A DNA stretch of 64,000 bases from Bacillus sp. OK048 (GCF_900103525.1 NZ_FNHN01000002.1:522204-586203); one strand, 5' to 3'. Shown: positions 46,005 to 55,149, counted from the stretch's first letter. Program-made: numbers and translations. Notes: generated from the letters alone by a model not told the origin.

Positions 46005-46967
46005 TTGACTCAGACCAACCCTTTTCCATATGCTACTGACGATAAACGTTATCATACTTGGAATTATCATTTACGCCAGCAATTTGGCCATAAAGTTTTT
46101 AAAGTTGCATTAGATGGCGGTTTCGACTGCCCAAACCGTGATGGCACCGTCGCCCACGGTGGATGTACGTTTTGCAGCGCCGCTGGTTCTGGTGATTTTG
46201 CCGGTGACCGGACAGACGATTTAGAAACACAATTCCTTGAAATCAAGGAAAAAATGCATACAAAATGGAAAGATGGCAAGTATATGGCATACTTTCAAGC
46301 CTATACAAATACCCATGCACCTGTTGGGGTTCTCCGTGAAAAATTTGAGAAGGTTCTCAAACAAGAAGGAGTAGTCGGATTATCGATTGCCACTCGTCCC
46401 GATTGTCTGCCTGATGACGTCGTAGAATACTTAGCAGAATTAAATCAAAGGACTTATTTATGGGTCGAGCTCGGCTTACAGACAGTCCATGAACGTACTG
46501 CATTATTAATCAATCGTGCACATGATTTTCAATGTTATATCGAAGGTGTAAATAAACTTAGAAAACATGGAATTCGAATTTGCTCCCATATCATTAATGG
46601 ATTGCCGCTAGAATCCAATGAAATGATGATGGAAACAGCAAGAGAAGTGGCGAAACTTGATGTTCAAGGAATAAAAATTCATTTGCTTCACTTACTAAAA
46701 GGAACGCCGATGGTGAAACAATACGAAAAAGGAATGCTCGATTTTCTCTCCCAAGAGGACTATGTAAATTTAGTATGTGATCAATTAGAAATTTTACCGC
46801 CGGAAATGATTGTTCACCGCATTACTGGTGATGGTCCAATTGACTTAATGGTTGGACCGATGTGGAGTGTAAATAAGTGGGAAGTACTAAATGCAATAGA
46901 TGCGGAGTTAAAAAGAAGAGACAGCTATCAAGGTAAATTTTATCAAAAAAGCACAGTGGAGGCTTAG
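46005..46967 (+). CDS. ytqA: Radical SAM enzyme MnmL (YtqA), tRNA wobble-uridine modification
   Basis: A 320-aa radical SAM protein of the YtqA family. The iron-sulfur cysteines lie in the unusual spacing DCPNRDGTVAHGGCTFCSAAG. YtqA was assigned as MnmL, which acts with MnmM in an alternative Gram-positive route to mnm5s2U34 in tRNA. The start is the TTG at 46005-46007, 8 nt after AAGGAGG; longer in-frame readings are not family-like. The stop lies 2 bp before ytqB, so the pair is co-translated. Confidence 0.9.
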   Translation: MTQTNPFPYATDDKRYHTWNYHLRQQFGHKVFKVALDGGFDCPNRDGTVAHGGCTFCSAAGSGDFAGDRTDDLETQFLEIKEKMHTKWKDGKYMAYFQAYTNTHAPVGVLREKFEKVLKQEGVVGLSIATRPDCLPDDVVEYLAELNQRTYLWVELGLQTVHERTALLINRAHDFQCYIEGVNKLRKHGIRICSHIINGLPLESNEMMMETAREVAKLDVQGIKIHLLHLLKGTPMVKQYEKGMLDFLSQEDYVNLVCDQLEILPPEMIVHRITGDGPIDLMVGPMWSVNKWEVLNAIDAELKRRDSYQGKFYQKSTVEA

Positions 46968-46969
46968 GA

Positions 46970-47542
46970 ATGAAGCTTGATCGAATACTCCCCTTTGCAA
47001 AGAAATTACTCCATAACGCAGTTACATCTGGTGAAATAGTTGTTGACGCTACAGTAGGGAATGGTCATGATACACTATTTCTCGCAAATCTTGTTGGTCA
47101 AAATGGCAGAGTGTATGGATTTGATGTGCAAGAGGAAGCCATACGTACCAGTAGAGAAAGACTTATCCAACACGGAATCGCAGACCGGGTGACCATCTTT
47201 CATGCGGGGCACGAATCGCTAACCAACTTAATTCCTGTTGAACAACACGGAAAAATAAGGGCAGCGATTTTTAACTTAGGTTATTTACCAGGCAGTGATA
47301 AATCCATTGTTACAAAACCAGAGACGACCATCTCGGCCATTGAACAATTACTTGAGATTATGACCCCTGAAGGTGTAATCATTCTTGTGATTTACCATGG
47401 TCATGATGAGGGAGCGCTCGAACGTGACGCTTTGTTGAGCTACTGTCAGGATATTGATCAACAAAAAGCGCATGTCTTACAATACCGATTTATTAATCAA
47501 CAAAATAATCCGCCTTTTATTGTTGCAATCGAAAAAAGATAA
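46970..47542 (+). CDS. ytqB: tRNA nm5s2U methyltransferase MnmM (YtqB)
   Basis: A 190-aa class I SAM-dependent methyltransferase. DATVGNGHDTLFLA is the SAM-binding motif I, YGFDVQEEAI motif II, and FNLGYLPGSDK the family-specific motif IV. YtqB has been identified as MnmM, the methyltransferase that completes mnm5s2U at the tRNA wobble position in Gram-positives. It follows ytqA by 2 bp and ends at a strong terminator. Confidence 0.92.
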   Translation: MKLDRILPFAKKLLHNAVTSGEIVVDATVGNGHDTLFLANLVGQNGRVYGFDVQEEAIRTSRERLIQHGIADRVTIFHAGHESLTNLIPVEQHGKIRAAIFNLGYLPGSDKSIVTKPETTISAIEQLLEIMTPEGVIILVIYHGHDEGALERDALLSYCQDIDQQKAHVLQYRFINQQNNPPFIVAIEKR

Positions 47543-47581
47543 ACCAGGCCGCAGTTATCAAGACCTTAATGAAATAAACAC

Positions 47582-47624
47582 AAAAAAAGGGTGATACATT
47601 TTAAAATGTATCACCCTTTTTTTA
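47582..47624 (+). terminator. Terminator of ytqAB
   Basis: GGGTGATACATTTT and AAAATGTATCACCC form a 14-bp palindrome flanked by an A-run and a T-run. The MITE copy 2 duplication starts at the end of the T-tract. Confidence 0.9.
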
Positions 47625-47629
47625 TTTTA

Positions 47630-47901
47630 GGTTCTGTTATTATTCATTGTTGATTTTCGTGCAGAAAAATTTTTAAGCGGAGAATTTCCGGCTAATGTCG
47701 ATAGTAGAGGCTTAAGGAGCAGATATAAGCGGAGATATTCCGATTAACTGTTCACAATAAGACAAAAGCCATCGTTTTGGAACGTATAACCGGAAAAACT
47801 CCGCTTATTTTAAGGGAAATATGGGAATTTCCCGAAATAAACGGAATTTCTCCGCCTATTTTTCAAATTGAGTGAAATCAACATTTACCTTTAACACAGT
47901 C
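47630..47901. mobile_element. MITE-like element, copy 2, with 8-bp target duplication
   Basis: This 272-bp element differs from 4741-5013 at roughly 13 positions by eye. TTATTTTA stands at 47622-47629 and again at 47902-47909, a perfect 8-bp target duplication unlike that of copy 1, which shows the two are independent insertions. The ends GGTTCTGTTAT and TTAACACAGTC are imperfect inverted repeats. No coding capacity. Confidence 0.87.
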
Positions 47902-47948
47902 TTATTTTAAAAGATAAAAAATAACCCAAATATTAGAGATTTGTTAAA

Positions 47949-47978
47949 TGAATAATCAGATATAGTTTTAGCAAACTA
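47949..47978 (+). promoter_or_regulatory. Sigma-G-type promoter of yhcN
   Basis: TGAATA (47949-47954) and CAAACTA (47972-47978) are spaced by 17 bp. The consensus for sigma-G is about GAATA - 17/18 - CATACTA. B. subtilis yhcN is a forespore gene, which agrees. Confidence 0.65.
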
Positions 47979-48011
47979 AAAAGGATTGATAATTTAAGGA
48001 GGTTAACAAAC

Positions 48012-48590
48012 ATGAAATGGAAAACGCTTATGGTTTCTGCTGCATTATCATCATTGCTACTCACCGCATGTGGAACAACTAAGAATAACGCAAATGAAAC
48101 TGCAATGAGAAATAAGGATCGTAATAACTATGAAAACGTAAACTACAATCCAAACTACACAAATGGTAACTATAATCGTAACGTTAACTACACAAATCGC
48201 GACTATAATCGTACTAACGTAAACAGAAATGTTACCAATGTTAATAACCATAATAATCGGATTGCTGTAGCGGATGAAGTTACAGACAAAATTGTTTCTA
48301 TGCACGAAGTAGAACATGCAAATGTCCTTGTGACAGATCATAATGCATACGTAGCGGTCAGATTAGCAAATGATACGGGGAATCGGCTTGAAAGAGATGT
48401 CGAGAGAAAAATAGCTGATGTCGTGAAGTCAACGGATCGAAGTATTAACAATGTATATGTATCAGTAAATCCTGACTTTTATACCAGAACGACTTCATAT
48501 GCAAATGATATTCGAAACGGTCATCCAGTTGCGGGATTTTTTGATGAATTTAATACATTAGTAAGACGAACCTTCCCAACTGCACGATAA
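48012..48590 (+). CDS. yhcN: YhcN/YlaJ-family sporulation lipoprotein
   Basis: A 192-aa lipoprotein: signal with lipobox LLTAC (Cys about residue 20), an Asn/Tyr/Arg-rich low-complexity linker (residues 25-80), and a YhcN domain (VADEVTDKIVSMHEVEHANVLVTDHNAYVAV...NNVYVSVNPDF). Close to B. subtilis YhcN, a spore inner-membrane protein with a role in efficient outgrowth. AAGGAGG precedes the ATG. In B. subtilis yhcN is elsewhere on the chromosome, so this placement is unusual. Confidence 0.9.
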   Translation: MKWKTLMVSAALSSLLLTACGTTKNNANETAMRNKDRNNYENVNYNPNYTNGNYNRNVNYTNRDYNRTNVNRNVTNVNNHNNRIAVADEVTDKIVSMHEVEHANVLVTDHNAYVAVRLANDTGNRLERDVERKIADVVKSTDRSINNVYVSVNPDFYTRTTSYANDIRNGHPVAGFFDEFNTLVRRTFPTAR

Positions 48591-48615
48591 ATAATTTTCA
48601 ACGAACGACCCACTT

Positions 48616-48660
48616 AAAAAACGGTCAGCCAGAAAATATTTCTGGCTGACCGTTTTATTT
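48616..48660. terminator. Bidirectional terminator between yhcN and ytpB
   Basis: A long stem (AAAACGGTCAGCCAGAAA with TTTCTGGCTGACCGTTTT) over a 4-nt loop, with T-runs on both strands. Confidence 0.9.
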
Positions 48661-49737
48661 TACGAAAGGTCTAGTGAAAAGAGTGGGAATCCATTTCTGT
48701 ACGGATCTGTAAGCAATACAGTTGATATAAAAGAAATAGCTGATAATACCACCTGTCTTAATCATTTCTTTTGCTAATTTCCGTATTTTCTTCTGCTTGC
48801 GAACCTTCCCGTCAGATAAATAAATTCCTAACAAGCCACGGTTGATTAGCTGATGAAATTTTTTATGTGGCAGGAACTCAGTATGTCGGTCTGCCTCATG
48901 GACAAAGTGCTTTAAACGATTAAAAAGAGTTTCTTGATTGTCATAATAAAAGCAGAAATTCAAGTCGCCGCCTTCTAGGTCTTCTTCTTGATCGATAAAA
49001 TAATCCAACAAAATATGAAGCCCCTGTATGTATGGAAAATATCCTTTCATGATATTGTCTGCATCCTCCGCTTGGAAATCTTCTCTCATCGCATAAGAAA
49101 CCAGACAGAATATCCCCAATGTGGAACCAGAGCATGCTGAAAACTCATACCATTCCATCGCTGGCAGTTTGTTTTGATGATCTTCAAACCATTTTTCCAG
49201 CCGAGGTACTCGATCTTCTTGAACAACATGCTTATGGATTTGCAAACTACAGTAGTATTCGCAAAGCTCCAATAGATAATCTCTTATCAAAGAATAGTGC
49301 TTTAGTTCCCGCAATACAGATCTGCATGTTTCAGCTAGATCATTTAGGTAACCGCCATCGTTTTGATCGACTCGAAGGCGGTAATAATTTTTCGGTTCAC
49401 ATTCTAAGGTCAGCGCATCATGCATCGATTCATGCAGGGCAGCAAAATCCATTGGATCCAGCGATGTGCTCCGGTCACAAAGATTATCTAAGTAATCACT
49501 AATCGTTTGATAGGCTACAATAAATTTGACTGCCTTTTTATAATCATCCTTAGCGCAAAGGCCTAGAATCCCCCCACCCTCACAATGAAACGTTTTGTGT
49601 TCAATACTTGCAAGCGCCTGTGTTCGAAGCTCCTCGTTTGGAATACTTTCTGCACGTTGCCTCCAATAACTCAATTCTTGATGAACAGCTGGAATAATAT
49701 GACGATATACCTTCGACATGAGTTTAATTGGCATCAT
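48655..49737 (-). CDS. ytpB: Tetraprenyl-beta-curcumene synthase YtpB
   Basis: A 360-aa DUF2600 terpene synthase. In B. subtilis YtpB cyclises all-trans-heptaprenyl/tetraprenyl diphosphate-derived C35 substrate to tetraprenyl-beta-curcumene, an early step in sesquarterpene (baciterpenol) synthesis. The Asp-rich motifs ISDYLDNLCDR (about residue 80) and LDYFIDQEEDLEGGDLNF (about residue 250) should bind the Mg-diphosphate. It lies downstream of ytpA, with a conserved hairpin element between them. Confidence 0.92.
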   Translation of the reverse strand: MMPIKLMSKVYRHIIPAVHQELSYWRQRAESIPNEELRTQALASIEHKTFHCEGGGILGLCAKDDYKKAVKFIVAYQTISDYLDNLCDRSTSLDPMDFAALHESMHDALTLECEPKNYYRLRVDQNDGGYLNDLAETCRSVLRELKHYSLIRDYLLELCEYYCSLQIHKHVVQEDRVPRLEKWFEDHQNKLPAMEWYEFSACSGSTLGIFCLVSYAMREDFQAEDADNIMKGYFPYIQGLHILLDYFIDQEEDLEGGDLNFCFYYDNQETLFNRLKHFVHEADRHTEFLPHKKFHQLINRGLLGIYLSDGKVRKQKKIRKLAKEMIKTGGIISYFFYINCIAYRSVQKWIPTLFTRPFVK

Positions 49738-49770
49738 GGAGAAATATCAACCCCTTCCTAGAGGATCTTT

Positions 49771-49875
49771 TCTGATAAGAAAAGATTCTGCAAACTATAT
49801 TCAAAAGCGCAAATAACTCTTTCCACGTTAAAATCAGCTTTAAGATTTTAACAACAATCTTTGAAAACAGCCCTT
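49771..49875 (-). repeat. ~100-bp conserved hairpin element, copy A (between ytpA and ytpB)
   Basis: Read on the minus strand it contains GATTGTTGTTAAAATC, then TTAAAGCTGATTTTAACG, TTATTTGCGC and TTTGAATATAGTTT. The core GTTAAAATC...GATTTTAAC is a 9-bp-arm hairpin. It matches 54755-54863 on the plus strand over about 100 bp with moderate divergence. Confidence 0.75.
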
Positions 49876-50679
49876 TTACACAATATAACCTATTGCTTTT
49901 AATTGACTATTGACAAAATCCTTCGCGTACTCAAAAACATCTTCCCGCTCATGTTCATTAAAAATTTCATGATAGAGCTTTGGCCATTCCTTAAATCTCT
50001 TTTCTGATAATGGTGCCTGGTTAAACCAATCTTTTACAGGTCGCTTATTTACTATTTTATCATCCCCTGCTTGCATCACCAGCATCGGTACATCCTTTGT
50101 GCCCTCAATTGAAAAAAATGCCTGTTTCATGGCTGCTACTAATTCACGGTACCATCGAACCGAGACCTTCGTGATATACAGTGTGTCATTTGCATCTGCT
50201 TCAATAACATCCTGGTTGCTAGTCGCCATATCCACTGTTAAACCAGAATTCATTCGTAAAGTTGGAAAAATAACATTTATTCCATGTGATAACAAATCTA
50301 ATAATTTTGATGGACTATGAACAAGGCCTAAGCAAGGAGAGGTGAGGATCACTCCTGCCAAGTCTAATTGTTCATCCTGCAGCAAACGGATAGAAATTAA
50401 CCCACCCATACTATGGCCCAATAAAAAAACAGGCAGCTCATAACGATAGGCGGCTTTTATCCATTCCTTTACTTCAATTAGGTACTCTTCAAATGAATCA
50501 ATATGGCCTCTGCGGGATCTTGTTGTCATACCTTGTCCAGGAAGATCACCCATAATGACATGAAATCCAGAACTACGCCACATTTCGATGAGCCAGCCAT
50601 AACGCTGGTGATGTTCCATTGCTCCATGGACCATCACGATTACAGCCTTCGCTTCCCCTTCTGCTTCCCACTTCCACAT
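49876..50679 (-). CDS. ytpA: YtpA, alpha/beta-hydrolase (lysophospholipase-like)
   Basis: A 267-aa alpha/beta hydrolase with the oxyanion segment MVHGAMEHHQRYGW, the nucleophile elbow LLGHSMGGLIS (Ser near residue 95), the Asp in MQAGDDKIV and the His in LYHEIFNE. B. subtilis YtpA is described as a lysophospholipase needed for the phospholipid antibiotic bacilysocin. It precedes ytpB on the same strand and is divergent from the gamma-carbonic-anhydrase-like gene. Confidence 0.9.
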   Translation of the reverse strand: MWKWEAEGEAKAVIVMVHGAMEHHQRYGWLIEMWRSSGFHVIMGDLPGQGMTTRSRRGHIDSFEEYLIEVKEWIKAAYRYELPVFLLGHSMGGLISIRLLQDEQLDLAGVILTSPCLGLVHSPSKLLDLLSHGINVIFPTLRMNSGLTVDMATSNQDVIEADANDTLYITKVSVRWYRELVAAMKQAFFSIEGTKDVPMLVMQAGDDKIVNKRPVKDWFNQAPLSEKRFKEWPKLYHEIFNEHEREDVFEYAKDFVNSQLKAIGYIV

Positions 50680-50759
50680 GATTTTTCCCCCTAGAAAATT
50701 TTTCTATTTAGTATAATATTAGAATGAATATGTATTTCAGTCAAAAGGGAGCGACTAAA

Positions 50760-51272
50760 ATGATCTATCCATACAAAGATAAACATCCTAAAATTGCAGA
50801 CACAGCATTTATTGCAGATTTCACTACCATTACAGGTGATGTTGAAATTGGCGAAGAATCAAGCGTTTGGTTTAATTCCGTCATTAGAGGAGATGTAGCG
50901 CCAACGATTATCGGAAAAAAGGTTAATATCCAAGACAATTCCGTTCTGCACCAAAGCCCAAATAACCCATTGATTTTGGAGGATGATGTAACGATTGGTC
51001 ATCAAGTAACTCTCCACAGTTGTATTATTCGTAAAAAAGCCTTAATCGGGATGGGCTCCATTATTCTGGATCAGGCCGAAATCGGCGAAGGTGCTTTTAT
51101 CGGCGCAGGCAGTCTTGTTCCACAAGGAAAAAAAATTCCTCCTAATACATTAGCATTTGGCAGACCGGCAAAAGTTATTAGGGAATTAAATGAACATGAT
51201 AAAAAAGAAATGGACAGGATTTATACAGAATATGCAGAGAAAGCCCAGTATTATAAGTCATTACAAAAATAA
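50760..51272 (+). CDS. ytoA: YtoA, gamma-carbonic-anhydrase-family hexapeptide-repeat protein
   Basis: A 170-aa left-handed beta-helix protein. Repeated [LIV]G-x-x hexapeptide turns (GDVEIGEESSVWFNSVIRGDVAPTIIG, GIGHQ-type ITIGHQVTLHSC) and metal-binding His residues in SVLHQ and IGHQVTLH place it in the gamma-CA/YrdA group. Carbonic anhydrase activity is not guaranteed. The ATG at 50760 follows GGGAG by 8 nt; an earlier in-frame start is rejected. A terminator follows. Confidence 0.88.
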   Translation: MIYPYKDKHPKIADTAFIADFTTITGDVEIGEESSVWFNSVIRGDVAPTIIGKKVNIQDNSVLHQSPNNPLILEDDVTIGHQVTLHSCIIRKKALIGMGSIILDQAEIGEGAFIGAGSLVPQGKKIPPNTLAFGRPAKVIRELNEHDKKEMDRIYTEYAEKAQYYKSLQK

Positions 51273-51276
51273 TTAA

Positions 51277-51310
51277 AGCACCCATATCGTTTATGGGTGC
51301 TCCATTTTTA
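51277..51310 (+). terminator. Terminator of ytoA
   Basis: AGCACCCATA pairs with TATGGGTGCT (51277-51286 with 51292-51301), followed by CCATTTTTAATTTTT; it also faces the end of asnB. Confidence 0.85.
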
Positions 51311-53200
51311 ATTTTTCATCGTCAGCAGTTCTTTTTGTCCAGAAAAGGAATATTTCCCCTCTACATAAACCTGGTGCCATACCATAAAAATAAGAACAGT
51401 CCAGATTTTACGGCTGTTATCTGCTTTATTTTGGCAGTGTTCTTCAAGGAGTTTTAATACATAAGCTTTATTGATTAAATGATCTGTGCTGCTTTCGCGA
51501 ATAATCGTTTTTGCCCACTCATTCATCTCATTTTTCAACCAGTGGCGAATTGGTACAGGGAAGCCCAGTTTCTTACGGGTTAGCACATGATCCGGAACGA
51601 TACCTTCCGCTGCTTTTCGCAAGATATATTTAGTTGTACCATTAGCCGTTTTTAAGCTGGTTGGAATCTTCGACGCTATTTCAAAAACCTCTTTATCCAA
51701 AAATGGAACCCGGAGCTCAAGGGAATGAGCCATGGTCACCCGATCTGCTTTCAATAAGATATCCCCACGCATCCATGTGTGAATATCAATGTATTGCATG
51801 CGATCAACCGGATCATAACCTTTTGATTCGGTATAGAGTGGTTTCGTGATATCTGTGAAATGTAAGCCTTCATGATAAACGGAAAGCATTTCTCTTTTTT
51901 CATCTTCAGTGAACATTTTTGCATTCCCAATATAGCGCTCTTCCATCGGTGTGACACCACGTTCAATAAAGCTTTTGCCCTTCATTCCTTCAGGCATCAT
52001 GTTTGCAATCCCTTTTAACAATACTTTTCCAACTCTTGGGATTTTATTAAAAACTTCCAAATCCTGTGGCTCGCGATAAATATTATAGCCGCCAAACAAT
52101 TCATCCGCCCCTTCACCAGAAAGAACGACGGTTACATGCTTCCTTGCTTCACGAGCTACAAAGTAAAGGGGAATGCAAGCAGGGTCTGCAAGCGGGTCAT
52201 CCATATGCCAGATGATTTTCGGTAGTTCATTCATGTATTCCTGCGGTGTAATCACATAGCTGATGTTTTCTAACCCTAGCTTATCTGCTGTTTCTTTTGC
52301 AACATCAATTTCACTGAAACCCTGATGCTCGAATCCAACAGAAAACGTCTTAATACCTGGGTGAAATTGTTTGGCAATCGATGCAATAATTGAAGAGTCA
52401 ATTCCGCCTGAAAGAAAAGAACCGACTGGAACATCACTTCTCATATGCATTTTCACCGAATCAATTAACACATCCTGTATTTCTTTTATAAAATCTGACT
52501 CTGACTTTTGTACAGGGTTAAAATGGGCTTTCCAATACCTTTTAATTTCCATTGGGGAGCCAATTTTCTTTGTAAAATAATGACCAGGCTCTAATTTATA
52601 AATGCCCTTAGACATCGTATTTGGCTCTGGAACAAACTGATATGTTAGATAGTACTGAAGCGAATCGTAGTCTAAAACATCATTTTCAAGGGCTAAAAGG
52701 ATGCTCTTTTTCTCTGAAGCAAAGAATGTTCTCTCACCATCTACAAAATAAAAAAACGGTTTAATCCCGAATGGGTCCCTTGCACCGAAAAGAGTTTGTT
52801 CTTGTTTATCCCATATCGTAAAGGCAAACATCCCGCGCAGTTTTTCTACAGCCTTTTCTTTCAAATGGCTGTATAGAGCAAGGATAACTTCAGTATCAGA
52901 GTTCGTTGCAAACTGTAAACCAGCTTGAATCAATTCCTCACGAAGTTCTACGTAATTATAAACCTCACCATTAAAAATAATCCAATAACGCTCGTTTTCA
53001 TACGTTAACGGCTGGTGACCGCTCTCAATATCAATAATACTTAAGCGGCGAAAACCAAATTGAAGATGATCATCATAGTAAAAACCATCGTCATCTGGCC
53101 CGCGATGAGTAATTATATCGTTCATGCTTTTAAATTTTTGAATTTGTTCATCACTATAGTTTTGTGTTTTGTCGTGTACACAACCAATAAAACCACACAT
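51308..53200 (-). CDS. asnB: Asparagine synthetase (glutamine-hydrolysing) AsnB
   Basis: AsnB (630 aa; B. subtilis 632) makes asparagine from aspartate, glutamine and ATP. The mature protein starts MCGFIGC, with Cys2 as the glutaminase nucleophile; HRGPDDDGFY and NGEVYNY belong to the Ntn domain. The synthetase domain has the PP-loop FLSGGIDSSIIAS near residue 265. I choose the ATG at 53200 because Cys2 must become N-terminal; it follows AGGTGA. metK is upstream on the same strand. Confidence 0.95.
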   Translation of the reverse strand: MCGFIGCVHDKTQNYSDEQIQKFKSMNDIITHRGPDDDGFYYDDHLQFGFRRLSIIDIESGHQPLTYENERYWIIFNGEVYNYVELREELIQAGLQFATNSDTEVILALYSHLKEKAVEKLRGMFAFTIWDKQEQTLFGARDPFGIKPFFYFVDGERTFFASEKKSILLALENDVLDYDSLQYYLTYQFVPEPNTMSKGIYKLEPGHYFTKKIGSPMEIKRYWKAHFNPVQKSESDFIKEIQDVLIDSVKMHMRSDVPVGSFLSGGIDSSIIASIAKQFHPGIKTFSVGFEHQGFSEIDVAKETADKLGLENISYVITPQEYMNELPKIIWHMDDPLADPACIPLYFVAREARKHVTVVLSGEGADELFGGYNIYREPQDLEVFNKIPRVGKVLLKGIANMMPEGMKGKSFIERGVTPMEERYIGNAKMFTEDEKREMLSVYHEGLHFTDITKPLYTESKGYDPVDRMQYIDIHTWMRGDILLKADRVTMAHSLELRVPFLDKEVFEIASKIPTSLKTANGTTKYILRKAAEGIVPDHVLTRKKLGFPVPIRHWLKNEMNEWAKTIIRESSTDHLINKAYVLKLLEEHCQNKADNSRKIWTVLIFMVWHQVYVEGKYSFSGQKELLTMKN

Positions 53201-53358
53201 TATGTACTTCACCTACTCCATTTCAAAAAATCTTAATCAAAAACATACTTTATTATACTACCACTATTTTTTTAAAAATGGCAGTGTGAAAGGTAGGAAA
53301 ATTCAGGTACTCACCAGTTTTCACTTTATTTCTTTAACTTAAACTTAGACGTTTAAAT

Positions 53359-53393
53359 GCAAAAAGGAGTTACATAATAATGCAACTCCCTTT
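53359..53393 (-). terminator. Terminator of metK
   Basis: On the minus strand AAAGGGAGTTGCA pairs with TGTAACTCCTTTT (one bulge), followed by TTTGCATTT. Confidence 0.7.
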
Positions 53394-53398
53394 CTCTT

Positions 53399-54598
53399 TT
53401 AACTATTTGCTTGTTCACGTAATGTGTCAGCTTTATCTGTGCGCTCCCATGGAAGGTCAACATCTGTACGGCCAAAATGGCCATATGCAGCTGTTTGTTG
53501 GTATATAGGGCGACGTAAATTTAACATATTAATAATTCCTGCAGGGCGAAGATCAAAGTTTGTGCCTACAAGCTCAACTAACACATCTTCACTAACTTTT
53601 CCAGTACCAAAAGTATCAATAGATATTGAAACTGGTTTTGCTACCCCGATTGCATAAGCAAGCTGAACTTCAACCTTATCTGCAAGTCCTGCTGCGACAA
53701 TATTCTTTGCTACATAACGAGCAGCGTAAGCCGCAGAACGGTCAACCTTTGTTGGATCTTTACCAGAAAATGCGCCACCACCATGTCGAGCATAACCGCC
53801 ATAGGTATCGACAATAATTTTTCGGCCTGTTAAACCAGCATCTCCTTGGGGACCGCCAATAACGAAACGACCTGTTGGATTAATGAAATACTTTGTATTT
53901 TCATCCAATAATTCTTTTGGTACCACTGGATTGATAACATATTCCTTCAGGTTCCGTTGGATTTGCTCTAATGTTACTTCAGGATTATGTTGAGTCGAAA
54001 TGACAATCGTATCAATACGAATTGGCTTATCATTTTCATCATATTCAACCGTTACTTGCGTTTTACCATCGGGACGAAGGTATTCAAGAACTTTATCTTT
54101 ACGTACTTCTGCTAATCTGCGCGCAAGCTTGTGTGCGAGTGATATCGGAAGTGGCATAAGCTCCTTTGTTTCATTACAAGCATAACCAAACATTAACCCT
54201 TGGTCTCCTGCCCCAATTGCTTCAATTTCTTCATCGGACATAAGGCCTTCACGTGCTTCAAGCGCCTGGTCAACCCCCATGGCAATATCCGGACTCTGTT
54301 CACCGATCGAAGTTAACACTGCACAAGTCTCAGAGTCAAAACCATATTTTGCACGATTGTAGCCAATCCCCTTAATGGTTTCACGAACGATTTTTGGAAT
54401 ATCAACGTATGTAGATGTAGTAATTTCGCCTGCAACTAGGACTAACCCTGTGGTAACGGATGTTTCAGCTGCAACCCGGGCATTTGCATCCTTTGCTAAA
54501 ATTGCATCTAAAATCGAATCAGAAATTTGATCACAGATTTTATCTGGATGACCTTCGGTTACTGATTCAGAAGTGAACAAACGACGTTTTGCTGACAT
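53399..54598 (-). CDS. metK: S-adenosylmethionine synthetase MetK
   Basis: MetK (399 aa) makes S-adenosylmethionine from methionine and [24 protein letters not shown], the [12 protein letters not shown] hexapeptide-type motif, and [19 protein letters not shown] are present. The ATG at 54598 follows GGAGG by 7 nt; an in-frame ATG 13 codons upstream is not supported. It is controlled by the SAM-I riboswitch at 54945-55131, with an unusually long (about 350-nt) stretch between the riboswitch terminator and the start codon. Confidence 0.97.
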   Translation of the reverse strand: MSAKRRLFTSESVTEGHPDKICDQISDSILDAILAKDANARVAAETSVTTGLVLVAGEITTSTYVDIPKIVRETIKGIGYNRAKYGFDSETCAVLTSIGEQSPDIAMGVDQALEAREGLMSDEEIEAIGAGDQGLMFGYACNETKELMPLPISLAHKLARRLAEVRKDKVLEYLRPDGKTQVTVEYDENDKPIRIDTIVISTQHNPEVTLEQIQRNLKEYVINPVVPKELLDENTKYFINPTGRFVIGGPQGDAGLTGRKIIVDTYGGYARHGGGAFSGKDPTKVDRSAAYAARYVAKNIVAAGLADKVEVQLAYAIGVAKPVSISIDTFGTGKVSEDVLVELVGTNFDLRPAGIINMLNLRRPIYQQTAAYGHFGRTDVDLPWERTDKADTLREQANS

Positions 54599-54944
54599 CT
54601 GATTTCCTCCTTTATTATGAGATAAATCAAGGTTCATATGAAGGTGACAGGAATACTTCTTGAACCACTGACATTGACACGGTACTCATTCCCTTAGTAT
54701 GAAATAAACAAAGGATTTTTATTAGCAACTCTGTAAATATAAGGCTTTTGCATAAAAAAAGGCTTTTTTAGTAACGATTGTTGTTAAAATCTTAAAGCCG
54801 ATTTTAACGAGGCAATAGTTATTTTTGGGCCTTTGAATTTAGTTTTCAAGCTCTTTTCTTATTATATTTATGCTGTTTTCTGCGAAGAATTAGCTAAATT
54901 TTAATTTTTATTCCTAAAAGCAACAAAGTTTAAGAAAAGAGCCT
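54599..54944 (-). other. Long metK leader segment after the riboswitch
   Basis: This AT-rich stretch between the riboswitch terminator and metK has no gene. It contains a conserved hairpin element (54755-54863) and an AAGGCTTTTGCATAAAAAAAGGCTT-like small repeat near 54741-54770. The ribosome-binding site GGAGG lies at its metK end. Confidence 0.5.
54755..54863 (+). repeat. ~100-bp conserved hairpin element, copy B (in the metK leader)
   Basis: On the plus strand GATTGTTGTTAAAATC is followed by TTAAAGCCGATTTTAACG, AGTTATTTTTGGGCC, TTTGAATTTAGTTTTCAAG and CTCTTTTCTTAT. It matches copy A at 49771-49875 in the opposite orientation. In the metK transcript it is read as the complement, but the GTTAAAATC/GATTTTAAC hairpin forms in both strands. 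Confidence 0.75.
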
Positions 54945-55131
54945 AAAAAAACCTTACCCACGGAGGAAAGGTGATTCTCGGGCCTTTCACTCTTATCGTT
55001 CAAGGCGGGGCCTTGCGTCAGATTAGCACCTTTGCAATCGAGAATAGAATTGATGATACGGGTTTCTGTTCTCATGAAGCAGGTTGCTGGGTTTCATAGG
55101 GCCTGTCCCTCCACCAGCTCAGGATAAGAGA
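54945..55131 (-). ncRNA. SAM-I (S-box) riboswitch of metK
   Basis: On the minus strand the S-box core is clear: CTCTTATC at the 5' end, GGTGGAGGGAC, GGCCCTATGAAACCC and AGCAACC, closed by GATAAGAG. A terminator hairpin with a seven-T run lies at 54972-54945. SAM binding should terminate metK transcription. Confidence 0.95.
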
Positions 55132-55149
55132 GTATCCATTCAAATTAAC

